From positions 32,066,597 to 32,130,596 of the forward strand of contig NC_092799.1 of assembly GCF_918797505.1 (NCBI RefSeq): a stretch of 64,000 bases of DNA, written 5' to 3'. The notes beneath the pieces were generated by a model. That model made no database searches. It had not been told where the DNA came from and was given only the letters and a program-made list of their open reading frames with translations. The stretch comes from Bemisia tabaci (taxonomy: Eukaryota > Arthropoda > Insecta > Hemiptera > Aleyrodidae). A program made the translations under genes and the position numbers. Of the stretch, positions 23,079 through 52,179 are shown in pieces; positions within the stretch are counted from its first letter, which is position 1; each line of letters starts with the position of its first letter.

Positions 23079-23362
23079 CAGCGCTTTGTTTTGATTTTTG
23101 ATGATGGGAGGGAATTGCCAACTGTTGGCGATACCACCAGCCACACTCACCACCGACCTTACTTAATTGAAGTTGAGTTTCCTTGAAAGTAGCACACGAT
23201 TGGCCATAAAACTATGTGAGCACGTCCTAATAATGTATTTAAGGTCCCGGTGGGAGTGTGGGACATGCAAATAAAACCACATTTTAGGTCATTTTGTAAC
23301 TGCATCTTTTTACAAAGTCCAACATCTCTTGGTCCTAAGAGCTCCATGCAGCTCTAGATGGA

Positions 23363-23536
23363 GGAGCCAATCAAAAGTGACCCTTTTGTGGCGAAACTCA
23401 ACGGTAGCCAACCACCGTCCAGTGCGTCTTGCGTCACTGAATGTTGGTTGGCTACCGCCACTATAGCGAGAGACGCACTAGATGATGGTTGGCTACCTCT
23501 GAGTATCGTCACAAGGGGGTCACTATTCATTGGCTC
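23363..23536. mobile_element. Foldback element (GGAGCCAATCAAAAGTGACC)
   Basis: Arms pair GAGCCAAT...GTGACCC with GGGTCAC...ATTGGCTC. A second partial arm (GGTTACCGCCACTATAGCGA) follows at 23550. Open frames on both strands here come from the repeat. Confidence 0.65.
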
Positions 23537-23619
23537 ACTGGGTGGTGGCTGGTTACCGCCACTATAGCGAAATACATACTGCTCCAATACTAGATGGTGG
23601 TTAGCTACTGCCACACCCA

Positions 23620-24800
23620 ATTGTAATCATATCGTGACCACAGTATGATCAGTCATTGTTAATCTTCAATACTAGTTCATTCAAGTGGCGCTCAAATTAA
23701 AAGGATGATTGATATACATTTTAAATCTTTAAATGGAGCATATTGTTTGGACACAGCAAATATACCGGTATTTAATCCTTTTGTATGTGTACCTATATGA
23801 CCGTCCACAAAAGAACGGACCTTTAGCTACAAAAAAAATTACAGCGAAATCCTATTTTCCAGTTAGTGCAATTAACAGGCGTAAGGTTGCAAATTCGGCA
23901 ATTTCATACCCTGAAATGGTACATTACTTTGAAAATGTCAAATAGCTTTTCCACAATACTTCATTTTATGATCTGTAAAACTTAACAATAACTAAAAGGA
24001 TACTCATTCTAATTTGCGAGAAATCTCAAAAACTGGGGCCGGGAGCATGACAGAATATTTCCAATCTATAAATAGAAAATCCAGAAAAAACCGGAGTGCA
24101 GAAAAGTGTGCTCCTGTTTGTTTAACGCTCCGCTGGTGACCTTTTCTGCGAGTTCGTTCCCCTTATCACCTGACGAAAGTGCGTCGGTATGAAGCGTGAC
24201 CGAAAAAAAGACCGAGTGAGAAAGTAATTAATTAACTTTTTATCGGAAGCATTTGACGCAGTCATGGAGAATCAAAGGAAGTCAGGCAAGCTCTCCAGAC
24301 CGATAAACACAGTGAAGAGTATTACAAGCTATCTTCACGGAGAAAAGAGGGTTTTTCATCATACTATTTTTTTACAACTTTTTCTTCAATTGCACACACA
24401 TATTAATTGCTGAATTAGCTATAAAGTGCTGAGTTATCTCTGTCGTACCAACCGTTGAAGCCTAAAACATTCAAATATTAAAATTAAAGTTTCAAAAATA
24501 AAAACTATTTTTATTAATTTGAATGGATTTTTAATTGTTCTCGTTAAACTTAGACATGTCCCGGTTAAACAGAGGCCCTTCACCTCACTTTAATAATTTG
24601 AGGAGACAGTTATCAGAATATATCTTTTCTGACATTGTAATTTTAACGGTGTTTCTATTTTCACTGCGTACATTTCTACTCGTTGTAGTGTATACCCAGC
24701 ACCATTGTAAGAATCAACATAGAGTAAAAACACCATTTCGTATTTTTTACCTTTGTAATCTATTTTTCATTAATATTCATTCACAGCTTGGGAAATAAAA
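23620..24800. other. No supported gene
   Basis: AT-rich, with a few small frames that carry no motif. Nothing structured was found until the foldback at 24806. Confidence 0.5.
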
Positions 24801-24805
24801 CACAC

Positions 24806-24998
24806 ATTGGATCTAGAGTCCAGACTCTTAAAAACATCGACAAGAAAAAATACTCTTGATTCAGTCAGATTTAAGCTTAAATCAAGAACCAAGCCTCTTA
24901 ATTTGAGCGAATTTCTTTTTGATTTAAGCTTAAATCTGAATCAAGAAGTCCTTTTTCTTGTCAATTTTTTCAAGAGTCTGCATGGACTCTAGATCCAA
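24806..24998. mobile_element. Family 7-like foldback
   Basis: GGATCTAGAGTCCAGACTCT arm and its complement, as in 48657-48885, with ATTTAAGCTTAAAT in the middle. The right end runs into long T tracts (25001-25033) and then CCAGTGTA. The left end is diverged. Confidence 0.65.
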
Positions 24999-25034
24999 TG
25001 TTTTTTTTTTTCTTTTTTTTTTCTTTTTTTTTCC

Positions 25035-26755
25035 AGTGTAAATCAAGAGGAGTAATCAACCAACCACTCGTGCGTTTATGAATGAGATTCAGAATATTGT
25101 TATTGAATCGATTTTTCTCTTCTCGCAAAAAAATACATTCGGATGGCTTAACTAAACATTTTTTAAGGTATTGTGCGTGCAAGAAAATAAACCCCTTATA
25201 TCTCTTTGCTCTCCAATTTACCCTATGTATTTCAATTTCTACAGTTCTGGAAAAGAATCTCGCCGTAATGAATTTTTTTTACCTTGCCTTCAATATTCAT
25301 AGAGATAGGGGGAAAAATACGAAGTAAGTAAGAAAACTCACTCAAATAAACATTCCATACTTTTGCTGATGAAAAAGTATACGTGTTGGACAAATTACTT
25401 CTATATACCTTCTGTACCATATTAATCGTACGACAAACGCTCCTGTGTTATATCACTTAGTTCGTGTTAATTATCGGATTTCCTCTGTATAGTTAACCGT
25501 TTTCTACACGCAGTGGACGATCAATTATCTACATATGCTTATTGTGTATTGTTCTTCAACTTTCAACTAGGATTACGCTCGTTATATTATGCTTGTATTT
25601 GTTAATTAAATGACGTATCCTCATGCGTACCTCATTCGAATCAACAAAAATGATGTTTTAAGAATGACGAATGAATACATACGTTGATTCAATCCGCAAA
25701 TATCGTTTTCACGAAGGTCATGGACCTCATTTATAGTTCTGTCTGGGCTATACTGCGCTAATCTGTCCTAAAAAAATCGGCGGCGAACAAAAGTAATCAA
25801 CATGATAAAACGTCCACGCGATCAATTTCGCGTACGTAATAGCTTGTTTGGATGTACTAGTAATAGCGTCACCGAATGGACGTTATGCTTCATTGTAAAA
25901 ACATACAGTTTTTGAAAATTTTGTTTCATTCATGATGGTAAAAACTGAAGCTATGGCAGTTTTAAGCATGCAGTTTTAAAAACGCAGTTTGAGGAAGAAG
26001 CCATTCAAAGTTCCATCCATCAAGTTCGAAGCTCAAAGATATTGGATTGAAATGCGACTTAATGCTCCTTATAGGCACAAAAATTGCCTGAACTCTACGC
26101 ATTTATTTGAAACATTGGTGGATGCTATCCGTCTAAACCATCATCGCTCGCAATGCTTGTTTGGCGGGTGATTGGAAAAAACTAAGGTCATTCTCGACTC
26201 CAACAACAAAAAATAAGTAGAAGCTACCAAGCTGTCCTATGGGCCGACTAGTAAAAATAATTTGTCTGTCATTTTAACGAAAAATAACAGACGGATCAAT
26301 TTTACATGCGGGGGCGTATGGGTGGACTGAATATTTGACCGGGAAAATTCAATCGTTAGACACGGTGAGGAAAAATGCCTGAAATTTTTTCTGTGTTTTT
26401 ATTGCCAGGCAAATCATGAGTGACTTTGGTTTTCCTCTATCGCAATATTTATCAGGAGGAACCCCGAATCTGATAAGATGATCAATCTGTTTGATACAGT
26501 AATTATTATAACAGGTTAATATCCCGTAATATTGAATTTCCCACGGAGGACCACGCTATCTGAGAAGAGCCTAGATTTTCCGGGAAATTGGTGAGCACTG
26601 AAGAAAAAGATCAAATCCACAGAGCTGAAAGTGACGAAAGAAACAATAACACAGTTCAAAAAAAAAAAAAAATGAACAAAATGTCTCCCAGTTGAGGTAA
26701 GGTGATCTTTATGTATATTGAGACGTCGAACCCATATATGACCTCCTTTTTTCAT
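25035..26755. other. No supported gene
   Basis: AT-rich. Palindromic TTAATTATCGGATTT-like words and no coding signal. A poly(A) run at 26659-26672. Confidence 0.45.
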
Positions 26756-27090
26756 CACTCTCTAATTTTCCGGATAAGCTGATTTTACTCGGAAAAATGA
26801 CCATTTTTGGTGATTTTCCGACTGTTATCCCCTGCAGAATGTAAATTTTTCTCAGCTACAAGATACAACTTTTCCGATCTATTTTCAGCCACTGAGTCCG
26901 GAAGTGACCTTAATTTATCCCGTTCACATCTCAGTTTTCCGGAAAAGCTACTTTCTCCCGGGAAAATGAGCAAATTTGATGTACATTCGTCATGCATGCA
27001 ATTTATTTTAAATTTTCCTGACCCGGGGTGACCTCGGATTTTTTCTATCATCCTTTAGTTTTCCGGTGAAGCCGTTTTTCTCGAGCCTAA
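26756..27090. repeat. Diverged tandem units with a TTTTCCGG core
   Basis: Three decayed units start near 26756, 26926 and 27047. Each has TTTTCCGG(A/T)(T/A)AAGC-like sequence and then a CTCGGAAAATGA or CCCGGGAAAATGA tract. Unit spacing is uneven (about 170 and 121 bp). Open frames on both strands here are incidental. Confidence 0.45.
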
Positions 27091-27131
27091 AATTATCGAG
27101 CCTATAATCAGATCCCGTTTCCGAGAGTTTC

Positions 27132-27374
27132 CCGACGCACAGTGGATTGAGTCAATTAGAGAAGTCGAACCTAAATCATTCATCTAAAACTGCAAATTTT
27201 GATGTTCTCCCGCCAAACTTTGAAGTTTTATAGGCGCCTGTTCCAGGAAATTTTACGAGGAAACCATTGGAGCCACTTCTAAAACCGCAAAGTTTTTTAT
27301 CAACAGAATTGTGAGCTTTGAAAGTTTTCAAATTTTGTCCGACCTTCCCCATTGTCTCGATTCACCGTGCGACG
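27132..27374. mobile_element. Inverted-repeat element (family 5), intact
   Basis: Ends CGACGCACAGTGGATTGAGT and the complement ending ACCGTGCGACG; about 240 bp. The element at 29461-30260 shares these ends and inner sequence (AGGAAACCATTGGA and nearby words). Confidence 0.65.
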
Positions 27375-27480
27375 TTTTCCAGAGAGAAAAAATCGCAGAC
27401 CTATGTTTTTCCGAAGTTCCAGTCGTACAACAGGAGTGCCTTAGACTCAGCCGGATTCGACTGCTTTTCCGGAGAAATTC

Positions 27481-27828
27481 ATCTTTACGGACCGGACGGA
27501 ACCGCTAATATCCGATCATTGAATTGTCCGATGGTTATTTCTGCTTTTCCTTCCCATAAATGGACGAATTTCTGTCAAGCAGAACTATGTACAAAATAAC
27601 GTGAGCCCTGTCATGCATGTATTCTTATGAGGTCTCAGGGCTCATGTCTTGATGATCTTTACGGACCGGACGGAGCCTCTAATATCGGATCATTGGATTG
27701 TCCGATGGTTATTTCTGCTTTTTCCTCCCATAAATGGACGTATTTCTGTCAAACAGAACTATGTGCATTATGACGTGAGCCCGGTCATGCATGTATTCTT
27801 ATGGATCTCAGGGCTCATGTCTTGATGC
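27481..27828. repeat. Tandem duplication of a ~174-bp unit
   Basis: The unit beginning ATCTTTACGGACCGGACGGA occurs at 27481 and again at 27655, and both copies run to CTCATGTCTTGATG. The second copy then completes a foldback element (27734-27858), so the unit appears to have been copied from inside it. Confidence 0.8.
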
Positions 27829-27858
27829 ACTTAGTTCCGTTTGATAGAATTACGTCCA
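27734..27858. mobile_element. Foldback element related to 7567-7690
   Basis: Ends ATGGACGTATTTCTGTCAAA and complement ending AATTACGTCCAA. Its left part was included in the 174-bp tandem duplication. Confidence 0.65.
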
Positions 27859-28681
27859 AATGAGACCGCGCCGCGCCGCAATGTTGCTCGCGCGGTCTGA
27901 TCGCCTTTTTTAGGGGTCACGCGATAGCAGCCTCATATCGACATGACCGGCAACCGCCTTCTTTGAGGTCCGGTCACGGCAAAACCCTCTCCAACGCTCA
28001 ATCTGATGTAATTTTCAATAAAATTTAATCGCAGCCGAGTGTGCGCTCCCAGCGGCTGACTCAACTTTCAGCTCCTGTTGCTTGAGACTCAAGGCAAAAC
28101 TTAGAGGACCTTAAAGAGAGGGCATGGACCGGAGACAAGAGTCCTTCCACTAGTATCTTGATAATGGCGGAAGTATTTACTTTCGGGACCTCAAAATTCA
28201 ACTGTTGACCTACCTACTCGGTTGATGGTTAACAATAGAGTACCTATAGATGGACAGATCGCTTCACGGAGGGCTTAGGGCCCAAAAGTGCAGCAACCCT
28301 TCTAACCAACTTCTAACGCACAAAATTTCACAGCCAGTCTGCAGATTCCAATTCTAACCAAGATGGCTAAGAATGTACATACATGAGCGTTCTTCCGCAA
28401 AAATGAGTAAATTTGTGCAAAAACTAAGTTAAATGCGTGCTTTATAAACGATGGTTGTGTCAGAGAAAACTCCAGTGGCACTAGCGTGTTTCTCGCGAAA
28501 TTTTCCGTCGGAACTAGTGCATAAATCGCAAATTCCTGACACATGGAAGAACTCCATTGCTCCGTTATCTTAAGCTTATATCTTATGCTTATGCTATTGC
28601 TTTCTTCAGTGCCACACGACAGAATTGAGCATGAAAATAATGAGACGTTCAAACCGCAAGAGAAAGAGACTCAGAGGGCAA

Positions 28682-28945
28682 GGCTGCCGTGCTAAGGAAG
28701 AACGCCGTATGAACCTTCAGGCGTTGTCATATTTCCTTCAATATAAAACACGAATTTATTGGGAAAATTGTGTAAATTTTTCTTCAAATTTTTCAGACAT
28801 TTCTGTCCGCATTTTGATCGAAAATATCTGAAAATTTCAAAGAAAAATAATCATAATTTTCCTCAAAAATACATGTTTTATTCGGGGATATTTGGCGACT
28901 CTCGAAAATTCATACGGTGTTCTTCCTCAGCACGGTAGAAGTGTG
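28682..28945. mobile_element. Inverted-repeat element with CTGCCGTGCTAAGGAA ends
   Basis: Left CTGCCGTGCTAAGGAAGAAC and right TTCTTCCTCAGCACGG. A relative lies at 61838-62076. Confidence 0.6.
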
Positions 28946-29460
28946 TGCAGACGTGACGGTTGAGACGGCGAATAGAACATCCAGGAGCCTGAGAAGAAGA
29001 GAATGAGCTGTCCGCACTTAGCTGAACTGAAGAGTGATGAGGGTGAGCACACTGATAAGGGTGAAAGTGAACCGTGATGGTTAGGAGTGGCGCCGGACAC
29101 AGGGTGAAAGTAGGAGAAGCCCCGTTGCGTTGGGCGTTGGGGTGACATGACGTAGGAGGTGAAAGGAATGTCATAGGTGTCCACGAGACCGGAGAAGGGT
29201 CTGCATCTCTTAATTGCTCTCAGAGCAGCGAAGCTATGTTTCACTTACCGTGATAGGGCGACTACAGGCGGCAGACTGACGCTGCACAAAGTTTTGGCCG
29301 AGAATCTGGCAACCCTGGGTGGCGTCTCCCTATTTGTTTATAAACAAATCACTTTCCGCCCACGTGGGTTCCAGTACTGATTAACGTCGTACAGAAATTC
29401 AATGAACGGCGACGCGACGCGGCCTCGCGTTGCCGTCGGCTGACGTATTCGAAAGAGCAC

Positions 29461-30260
29461 GACCCGCAGTGGAGAGAGTCAATTGGAGAGGTCGGACATG
29501 AAGTTTTTGACTAAAACTGCAAATTTTTATGTTTATTTTATCACATTTTAAATTTCCAGGGGTGTCTCTGAACGAAAATGGAGATGTTGCATGTGTAAGG
29601 AATTAGCGATTTGACTGTTGATTCTTATGTAAAAGTCCACGAGAAACACGATGGTGCCACTGGTCTTCTCTGAAATCAACTCCCAAGCTCAAAAAAAGCT
29701 TTCAAATTGAGGCCAAAATGGAGGGGATATCCCACGCTACCCTGAGAGTTCACCTCTACATCAAGACGAACTCTCCATGCAAAGATAGGGCGCAAATATA
29801 TTGACAGGGCTGCCACTTTATTTGGGGACTGTAAAACTGAAAACACGGCATCACTGCTAATGTATTTACTCCCTATCTTTGCATGGAGAGTTTGTCTTGA
29901 TGTAGAGGTGGACTCTCAGGATAGCGTGGGATATCCCCTCCATTTTGGCTTCAACTTGAGAGCTTTTTTTGAGCTTGGGAGTTGATTTCAGAGAAAACCA
30001 GTGGCACCATCGTGTTTCTCGCAAACTTTTGCATAAGAATCAACAGTCAAATCGCAAATTCCTCACACATGCAACATCTCCATTTATGTTTATTTTGTCA
30101 CAATTTTAAATTTCAAGGGGTGTTTTTGGAAGAACATTTTATGAGGAAACCAATGGAACCGCTTTTAGAGCCTCACAGTTTTTTATGAACGGGGTTATAA
30201 GCGTTTAAAGTTCCCGAATTTTGTCCGATTTCTCCTATTGACTCGATCCACTGTGCGACC
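29461..30260. mobile_element. Inverted-repeat element (family 5) split by family 4
   Basis: Ends (GACCCGCAGTGGAGAGAGTC on the left and ACTCGATCCACTGTGCGACC on the right) match the intact relative at 27132-27374. The 502-bp family 4 element sits in its middle. A degenerate ~50-bp sequence (TATGTTTATTTT...TTTAAATTTC) occurs on both sides of the insert (about 29525 and 30085). Confidence 0.7.
29580..30081. mobile_element. 502-bp palindromic MITE (family 4), copy A
   Basis: Arms of about 215 bp start GGAGATGTTGCATGTG and end with the complement. The centre is a short stretch around TGCCACTTTATTTGGGGAC. It interrupts another inverted-repeat element (29461-30260). No coding frame. Confidence 0.82.
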
Positions 30261-30634
30261 TCCACGTGGGGAAGGAGAGGGCAAGAACTGGGCTGAAGAA
30301 AATTCTGAATTTAGATTACACAATATTGTCTAAACTGAAAAGGCTACCTAGCTATTCAATTAAAGAAAGTTACAACTACACGTAGAGCAAGAACCGAAAG
30401 CTCTTAAAACACGAACATAATTGGAAAAAATTTTGCCAGTGGATTTCGTCTTGTGGCTCCTCAAAGATACTCCCGGCGCGGTTATCTAATCTGCTCAAAA
30501 GTGAACAAGATTTTTCTTGAGGAGTTGTAGGTATATCAACATAATCATTTTCGTGCTGTCTGATAACATTTGTTGATCCTCTTGACCATCTCAAAAGCAA
30601 TCGAAATTGTTGATGCACTTGAAATATCGGCTGT

Positions 30635-30712
30635 GAGATAAAGCGGGATTCGATCTAATGACCACTAAACTCAAACCCAGGCCGCAAACCACTCGACGAC
30701 CACGAGCGAAGC
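30635..30712 (-). repeat. tRNA-like unit (Ser/Leu type), probable SINE
   Basis: The - strand has TGGTCGTCGAGTGGTTTGCG (A box like that of tRNA-Ser/Leu) and AGATCGAATCCCG (B box). The cloverleaf is not intact. Confidence 0.5.
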
Positions 30713-30714
30713 AC

Positions 30715-32335
30715 TTCTAATCAATACAAAATCACTCAAAAATCATGTGCCTGCGGCTTGTTTATAAACAAGACATCGATACTAATCTTATGTTCTAGGG
30801 GGTCGCTTTAGAGGACGCTGGGAGAACCGAGAAAGAAAAAAACAATCCAGTTTGATAACTGTTCGTGCATTACAGTAGTGCTCTCTGCCTATTCTTTGAA
30901 TGGAAGGAGCTATTTCTGAGCATCTACTTTTGTTTCTCCCAGGTGAATTTTTTACAACCGAGTGCAGCTTTATACCTGGCCGAGTGAACACATATACTTT
31001 TTTGTTCATTGTGAGTCATGATTCCCTCAATCCTTGAGAACTCATTTCTATTTTTAATATTGATATTTTACGATACATGCTCCTGATTTTTCTCTCAAAA
31101 TCGATTAAGTTTGTCTTCTTCTGCTGACAACAAGAAATGCAGTCCTTTTTTTGGTTTTAATAACAAAGCATCCCTCAAAAAAACTTGCCATTCAAGGAAG
31201 AAATGGAGGCTTTTGTAAAGTCTGAAGAATTCTTCGTCGGTTTTTCATGCTAATTTACAAGATCAAGATCTTCAGAAAAAATTCATCGAATGAATGAACC
31301 AAAACTGTTTTCAGTTTCTTTTATGGTGGTAAAGAGTTCGGGTTTATTTTAGTTGGAGCTGTCTTAAAACGAATTGCACTTCAAGAGACAATCATCGATC
31401 CTGTAATCAGGATTGCGAAATATTACAGAATTTTTCAACTTTCCTACATTTAACCAGAAGTTTCACCGATAGATATCAAATGTTCTTCAAATGCTCGTAT
31501 TGAAATTTGACTCACTGCTGTTACCCATTTTCCAGTATTTTAAGCATGTTAAAAAATATGTGGGTTTCATTCATAGTCAAAACATCTTGGTCCATGCTTA
31601 AAGGGCGAAGAATGAAATATTTTCAAGATTGTGGATAGCAAAAGATCTTAATAACACTATGTTTTCTTGGAGGAATGAACAATACGGCAGCAATGCTGAT
31701 TCTTCCTTATGCCTAAGTTACTTTTAAGGATCAAGCTAATGATTATGCTTATGGAGAGAGTTTGTCAAACTCAGCCTTGGTCAAACACATTCGGGCAGAT
31801 TTTTCAGCTCTGCACTTATCAGTCATCACTAGGTGAGGATCAATATTGATTCCTGAGAGTAATTTTTACACAATGGCGAGACAACGATGACATTTTCTCT
31901 CTCAAAAGGCCAACGGCGGTGAACCACAGAAGGCGTCGAAGAGACCAACAAATATTTATTCCGAAGTTAGAGAGACGGGAAATGATGCAACTGGTTGACA
32001 AAAATAAATCAGTCTCGCCATGTGGCGCTAGGTACAATATTGTTAACGCCGTGAAAAACGAGGTGAGAGGAAGACCGATTGAGGAGAGGGAAAGCAATGA
32101 AAAAACACGCCTCTGTCGCCAAATTTCATCGACAAGGCATACAGTTTGCGAAGAAAAACTCAGCTTTCCAGTGACTTTTGACCACCGCGTCGTGAAAGGC
32201 TGGGTGAGAGCGCGGTATCACACCTCTGGCCCCGGTTATCAGGGAGGTTGCACCGTGCGCACCAGAAAAAAAGTTGAATGAAGAATTTTAACTTTTGACG
32301 GAGGGGAGGGGAGGGAGGAACTGATTGGCTCTGTC
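30715..32335. other. Upstream region of the aminotransferase gene
   Basis: No supported gene. A 120-codon frame at 31919-32281 lies just before the TATA box; it is basic and matches no family, and is probably incidental. GA-rich tract at 32299-32317. Confidence 0.45.
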
Positions 32336-32341
32336 GGAGGG

Positions 32342-32349
32342 TATAAAAG
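32342..32349 (+). promoter_or_regulatory. TATA box of the aminotransferase gene
   Basis: TATAAAAG 219 bp before the start codon, just 3' of a GA-rich tract (32299-32317) and 5' of a GC-rich stretch. Transcription would start about 30 bp downstream, near 32370-32375, giving a 5' UTR of about 190 bp. The start-proximal intron and the clean ATG downstream support this as a core promoter, but the start site itself is inferred. Confidence 0.6.
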
Positions 32350-32560
32350 GCCCGCCTGGCTGCGGCCAGCATCAAACCTCTCGCGCCACACACATTACAC
32401 ACATGACATCGTTTAGTTTGCTCAGATTACACGGTCGATCGAAATTCATAATCATGTTGCGATTCGGTTTGCGATTGCGGGCCTAAATGCAGGATTCCCC
32501 TGAAAACCGTTTATAGTGCTTCAAGAGAGAGTGATTGCTCTTTAATTTCAAACTTTCATC

Positions 32561-50113
<17,553 letters not shown>

Positions 50114-50549
50114 CATTAAAGAATAATTGCTCGATCCAGTCTCAAAAGCATCACACACTGTTCAATTCACCCCTCGTGATTGGGCAAAGTATATCCCGAG
50201 TATACTTTCTGTTACATATCACATCAAAATTTTGAGATCAACCCCAACAGAATATCACGGTTTTCAGGTTTAACTGTAATATGGGGATACTTGAATACTC
50301 ATTTCTTTAATCTCTCAATGAGTGCGTCGATTGAAAACGATAAGATAATGATCTCAGCCATTCTTTTCGGCATCTCCCAATGTTGTATAAAGTAAAAGTA
50401 ATCAGTCGTATGGTGTTTTTGAAGATTTTTAATTTTAAGTTTGGTAGATTGTTATATTAGGTCTCGCACTCTTCTATTTGTTTTAGGTTTGTTTCACTTG
50501 CATGTAAACTAGATCTAAGTTTGTTGCACTTGCATGTAAACTAAATGAA

Positions 50550-50555
50550 AATAAA
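50550..50555 (+). terminator. Poly(A) signal of the aminotransferase gene
   Basis: AATAAA 437 bp after the stop codon, followed by a GT-rich stretch (GGTGTAGACAGTGAG). It fits a 3' UTR of about 460 bp. Confidence 0.55.
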
Positions 50556-50599
50556 TATAGGTGTAGACAGTGAGCATATCAACCCTCGGCTTTCAATTT

Positions 50600-50769
50600 G
50601 CATGCTACCCACCGAATGTTTTTAAGTACATGAAAAGCGAAAAAAGAAATGAAACAAATCCACGTCTTGAGAACGACAAATATTGGAGGTGTCAAAATGC
50701 GGAATTGTGAGTCCTTTCCTTCGCCACAATTCTAACGTAGAAAGATAAAAAAAATGTATAATAATAATG

Positions 50770-50807
<38 letters not shown>

Positions 50808-51755
50808 ACTCACTATGTACGCAGGAATAATCAAAAGTCTCTCCCTAGTTATCCCATTCATACGCATTTTACACTTGCGTTTTTATTGAGACGAGTTCGG
50901 CACAGGCTTATCGCTTGTTTGTTGTTTCAATTCAACCTTTTCGCTTTAAATTTAATGGAGTTCAACCGGCAAAGACTTTCCTTCTTCCCCCGATGGAGTG
51001 AAAGTAAAATAATCAAGCCGTGAGTAATATTAAGAAGTAAAATTTAATTTTATACAACCGCAAATGGTCCTTAAAATGAAATGTATTTAACTTAGCAGTC
51101 TATAATTAGATTTTATTAAAACGCAGTAAAAGTATTTATATTATGTCATTCTATGCTGGGTTTTACTTGCTGAATTTGATGAGATTCGTTGTACTTTAAA
51201 ATGATGATTTTTTAAATTTGAAATTCGCATCATAACATTTAAATTTCATTTAAATCATCCAAAAATCTAGTAGTTACGAAAAAGCATAATTCACAATTTT
51301 ATACCATTAGGAAGTTTCTCCTTTTTGAAATTAGATATTTTTGGTAATCTCGATTGGGGCTGAATACTTTTCATCTCGTATCATTAGCATGCGTTTGTAT
51401 GTACAGGGAGAGAGCCTGTACAAGTTCGAATTTCTCTTTTCTGAATTTACTTAAAGGCTCCTGTAAATAGCAGTGTTGAAACGCTCGTGTAGTTTTTAGT
51501 GATGTAAAAAAAAGAAAGAAATACAGAGAACAAAGTAATACTTACAATTAATTCCTTTCTGGTTTTTTTTAAATTTGTGTACATGATCTATAATTTTTAC
51601 GCTATTTTAATAAAAAAAAAAAAACCCTTCATATTTGTTCGATTTTCTCATTCAATTTTTTTTTGGGTCCTCTTTGCCTTTTATGAAAAGAAATACACAA
51701 TAGTAATCATAAAATTTTCAAGCGTATTCGTGCTGATCCAAGCTACGCATTTCAT
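50600..51755. other. Intergenic, with a long poly(A) run
   Basis: A run of about 38 A lies at 50769-50806, preceded by TAATAATGA. No gene. The run may be a retroposon tail, but I see no body in front of it. Confidence 0.5.
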
Positions 51756-51758
51756 ATA

Positions 51759-52014
51759 TGGACCGCGTTAAGCAGAAAGGAACCAAGCCACATCAGCTGT
51801 TGCCAAATTTAACTGGGCACTTTAATTTATCACAAGAAAACGGTGAAGCGGATTTGTTTGAAAATTTCAGTGAATTTTCTACATGTTACAAGGTAGATCC
51901 CCTAAAATTTTCACGAAAATTCGCACAAATGTTCTCTTGTAGAAAATTGAATACCTCAGCTAAATGTGGTAACAGCCGATGTAGCTTGGTTCCTTTTCTG
52001 TTAAACGCGGTCCA
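51759..52014. mobile_element. MITE with TGGACCGCGTTAA ends (family 6)
   Basis: Foldback with ends TGGACCGCGTTAAGCAGAAA and complement; internal words ACATCAGCTGTTGCCAAATT. ATAT lies on both sides. It is followed at once by another foldback at 52019. A frame of about 100 codons over it is incidental. Confidence 0.78.
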
Positions 52015-52018
52015 TATA

Positions 52019-52179
52019 TGTTCCGGGCACATTCCGATATTGGGCCGATCGCAACATGCCCGGGCAGATTAAATCGGCCCGCACCTATTTGAATACCTAC
52101 GCTCATGATTACGGAACTATAGATCGAAATTTGCCTAGGCCGATTGCAATCGGCCCAAAATGGAATGTGCCCGTAACAT
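52019..52179. mobile_element. Foldback element, TGTTCCGGGCAC ends
   Basis: Arms TGTTCCGGGCACATTCCGAT (left) and the complement ending GTGCCCGTAACA. It contains GGGCCGATCGCAA / TTGCAATCGGCCC. About 160 bp. Confidence 0.7.

Noticed and set aside
31919..32281. 120-codon frame just before the TATA box
   Set aside because: Basic low-information peptide with no family resemblance, and it overlaps the promoter region.
51758..52072. 104-codon frame
   Set aside because: Lies over a foldback MITE and is explained by it.
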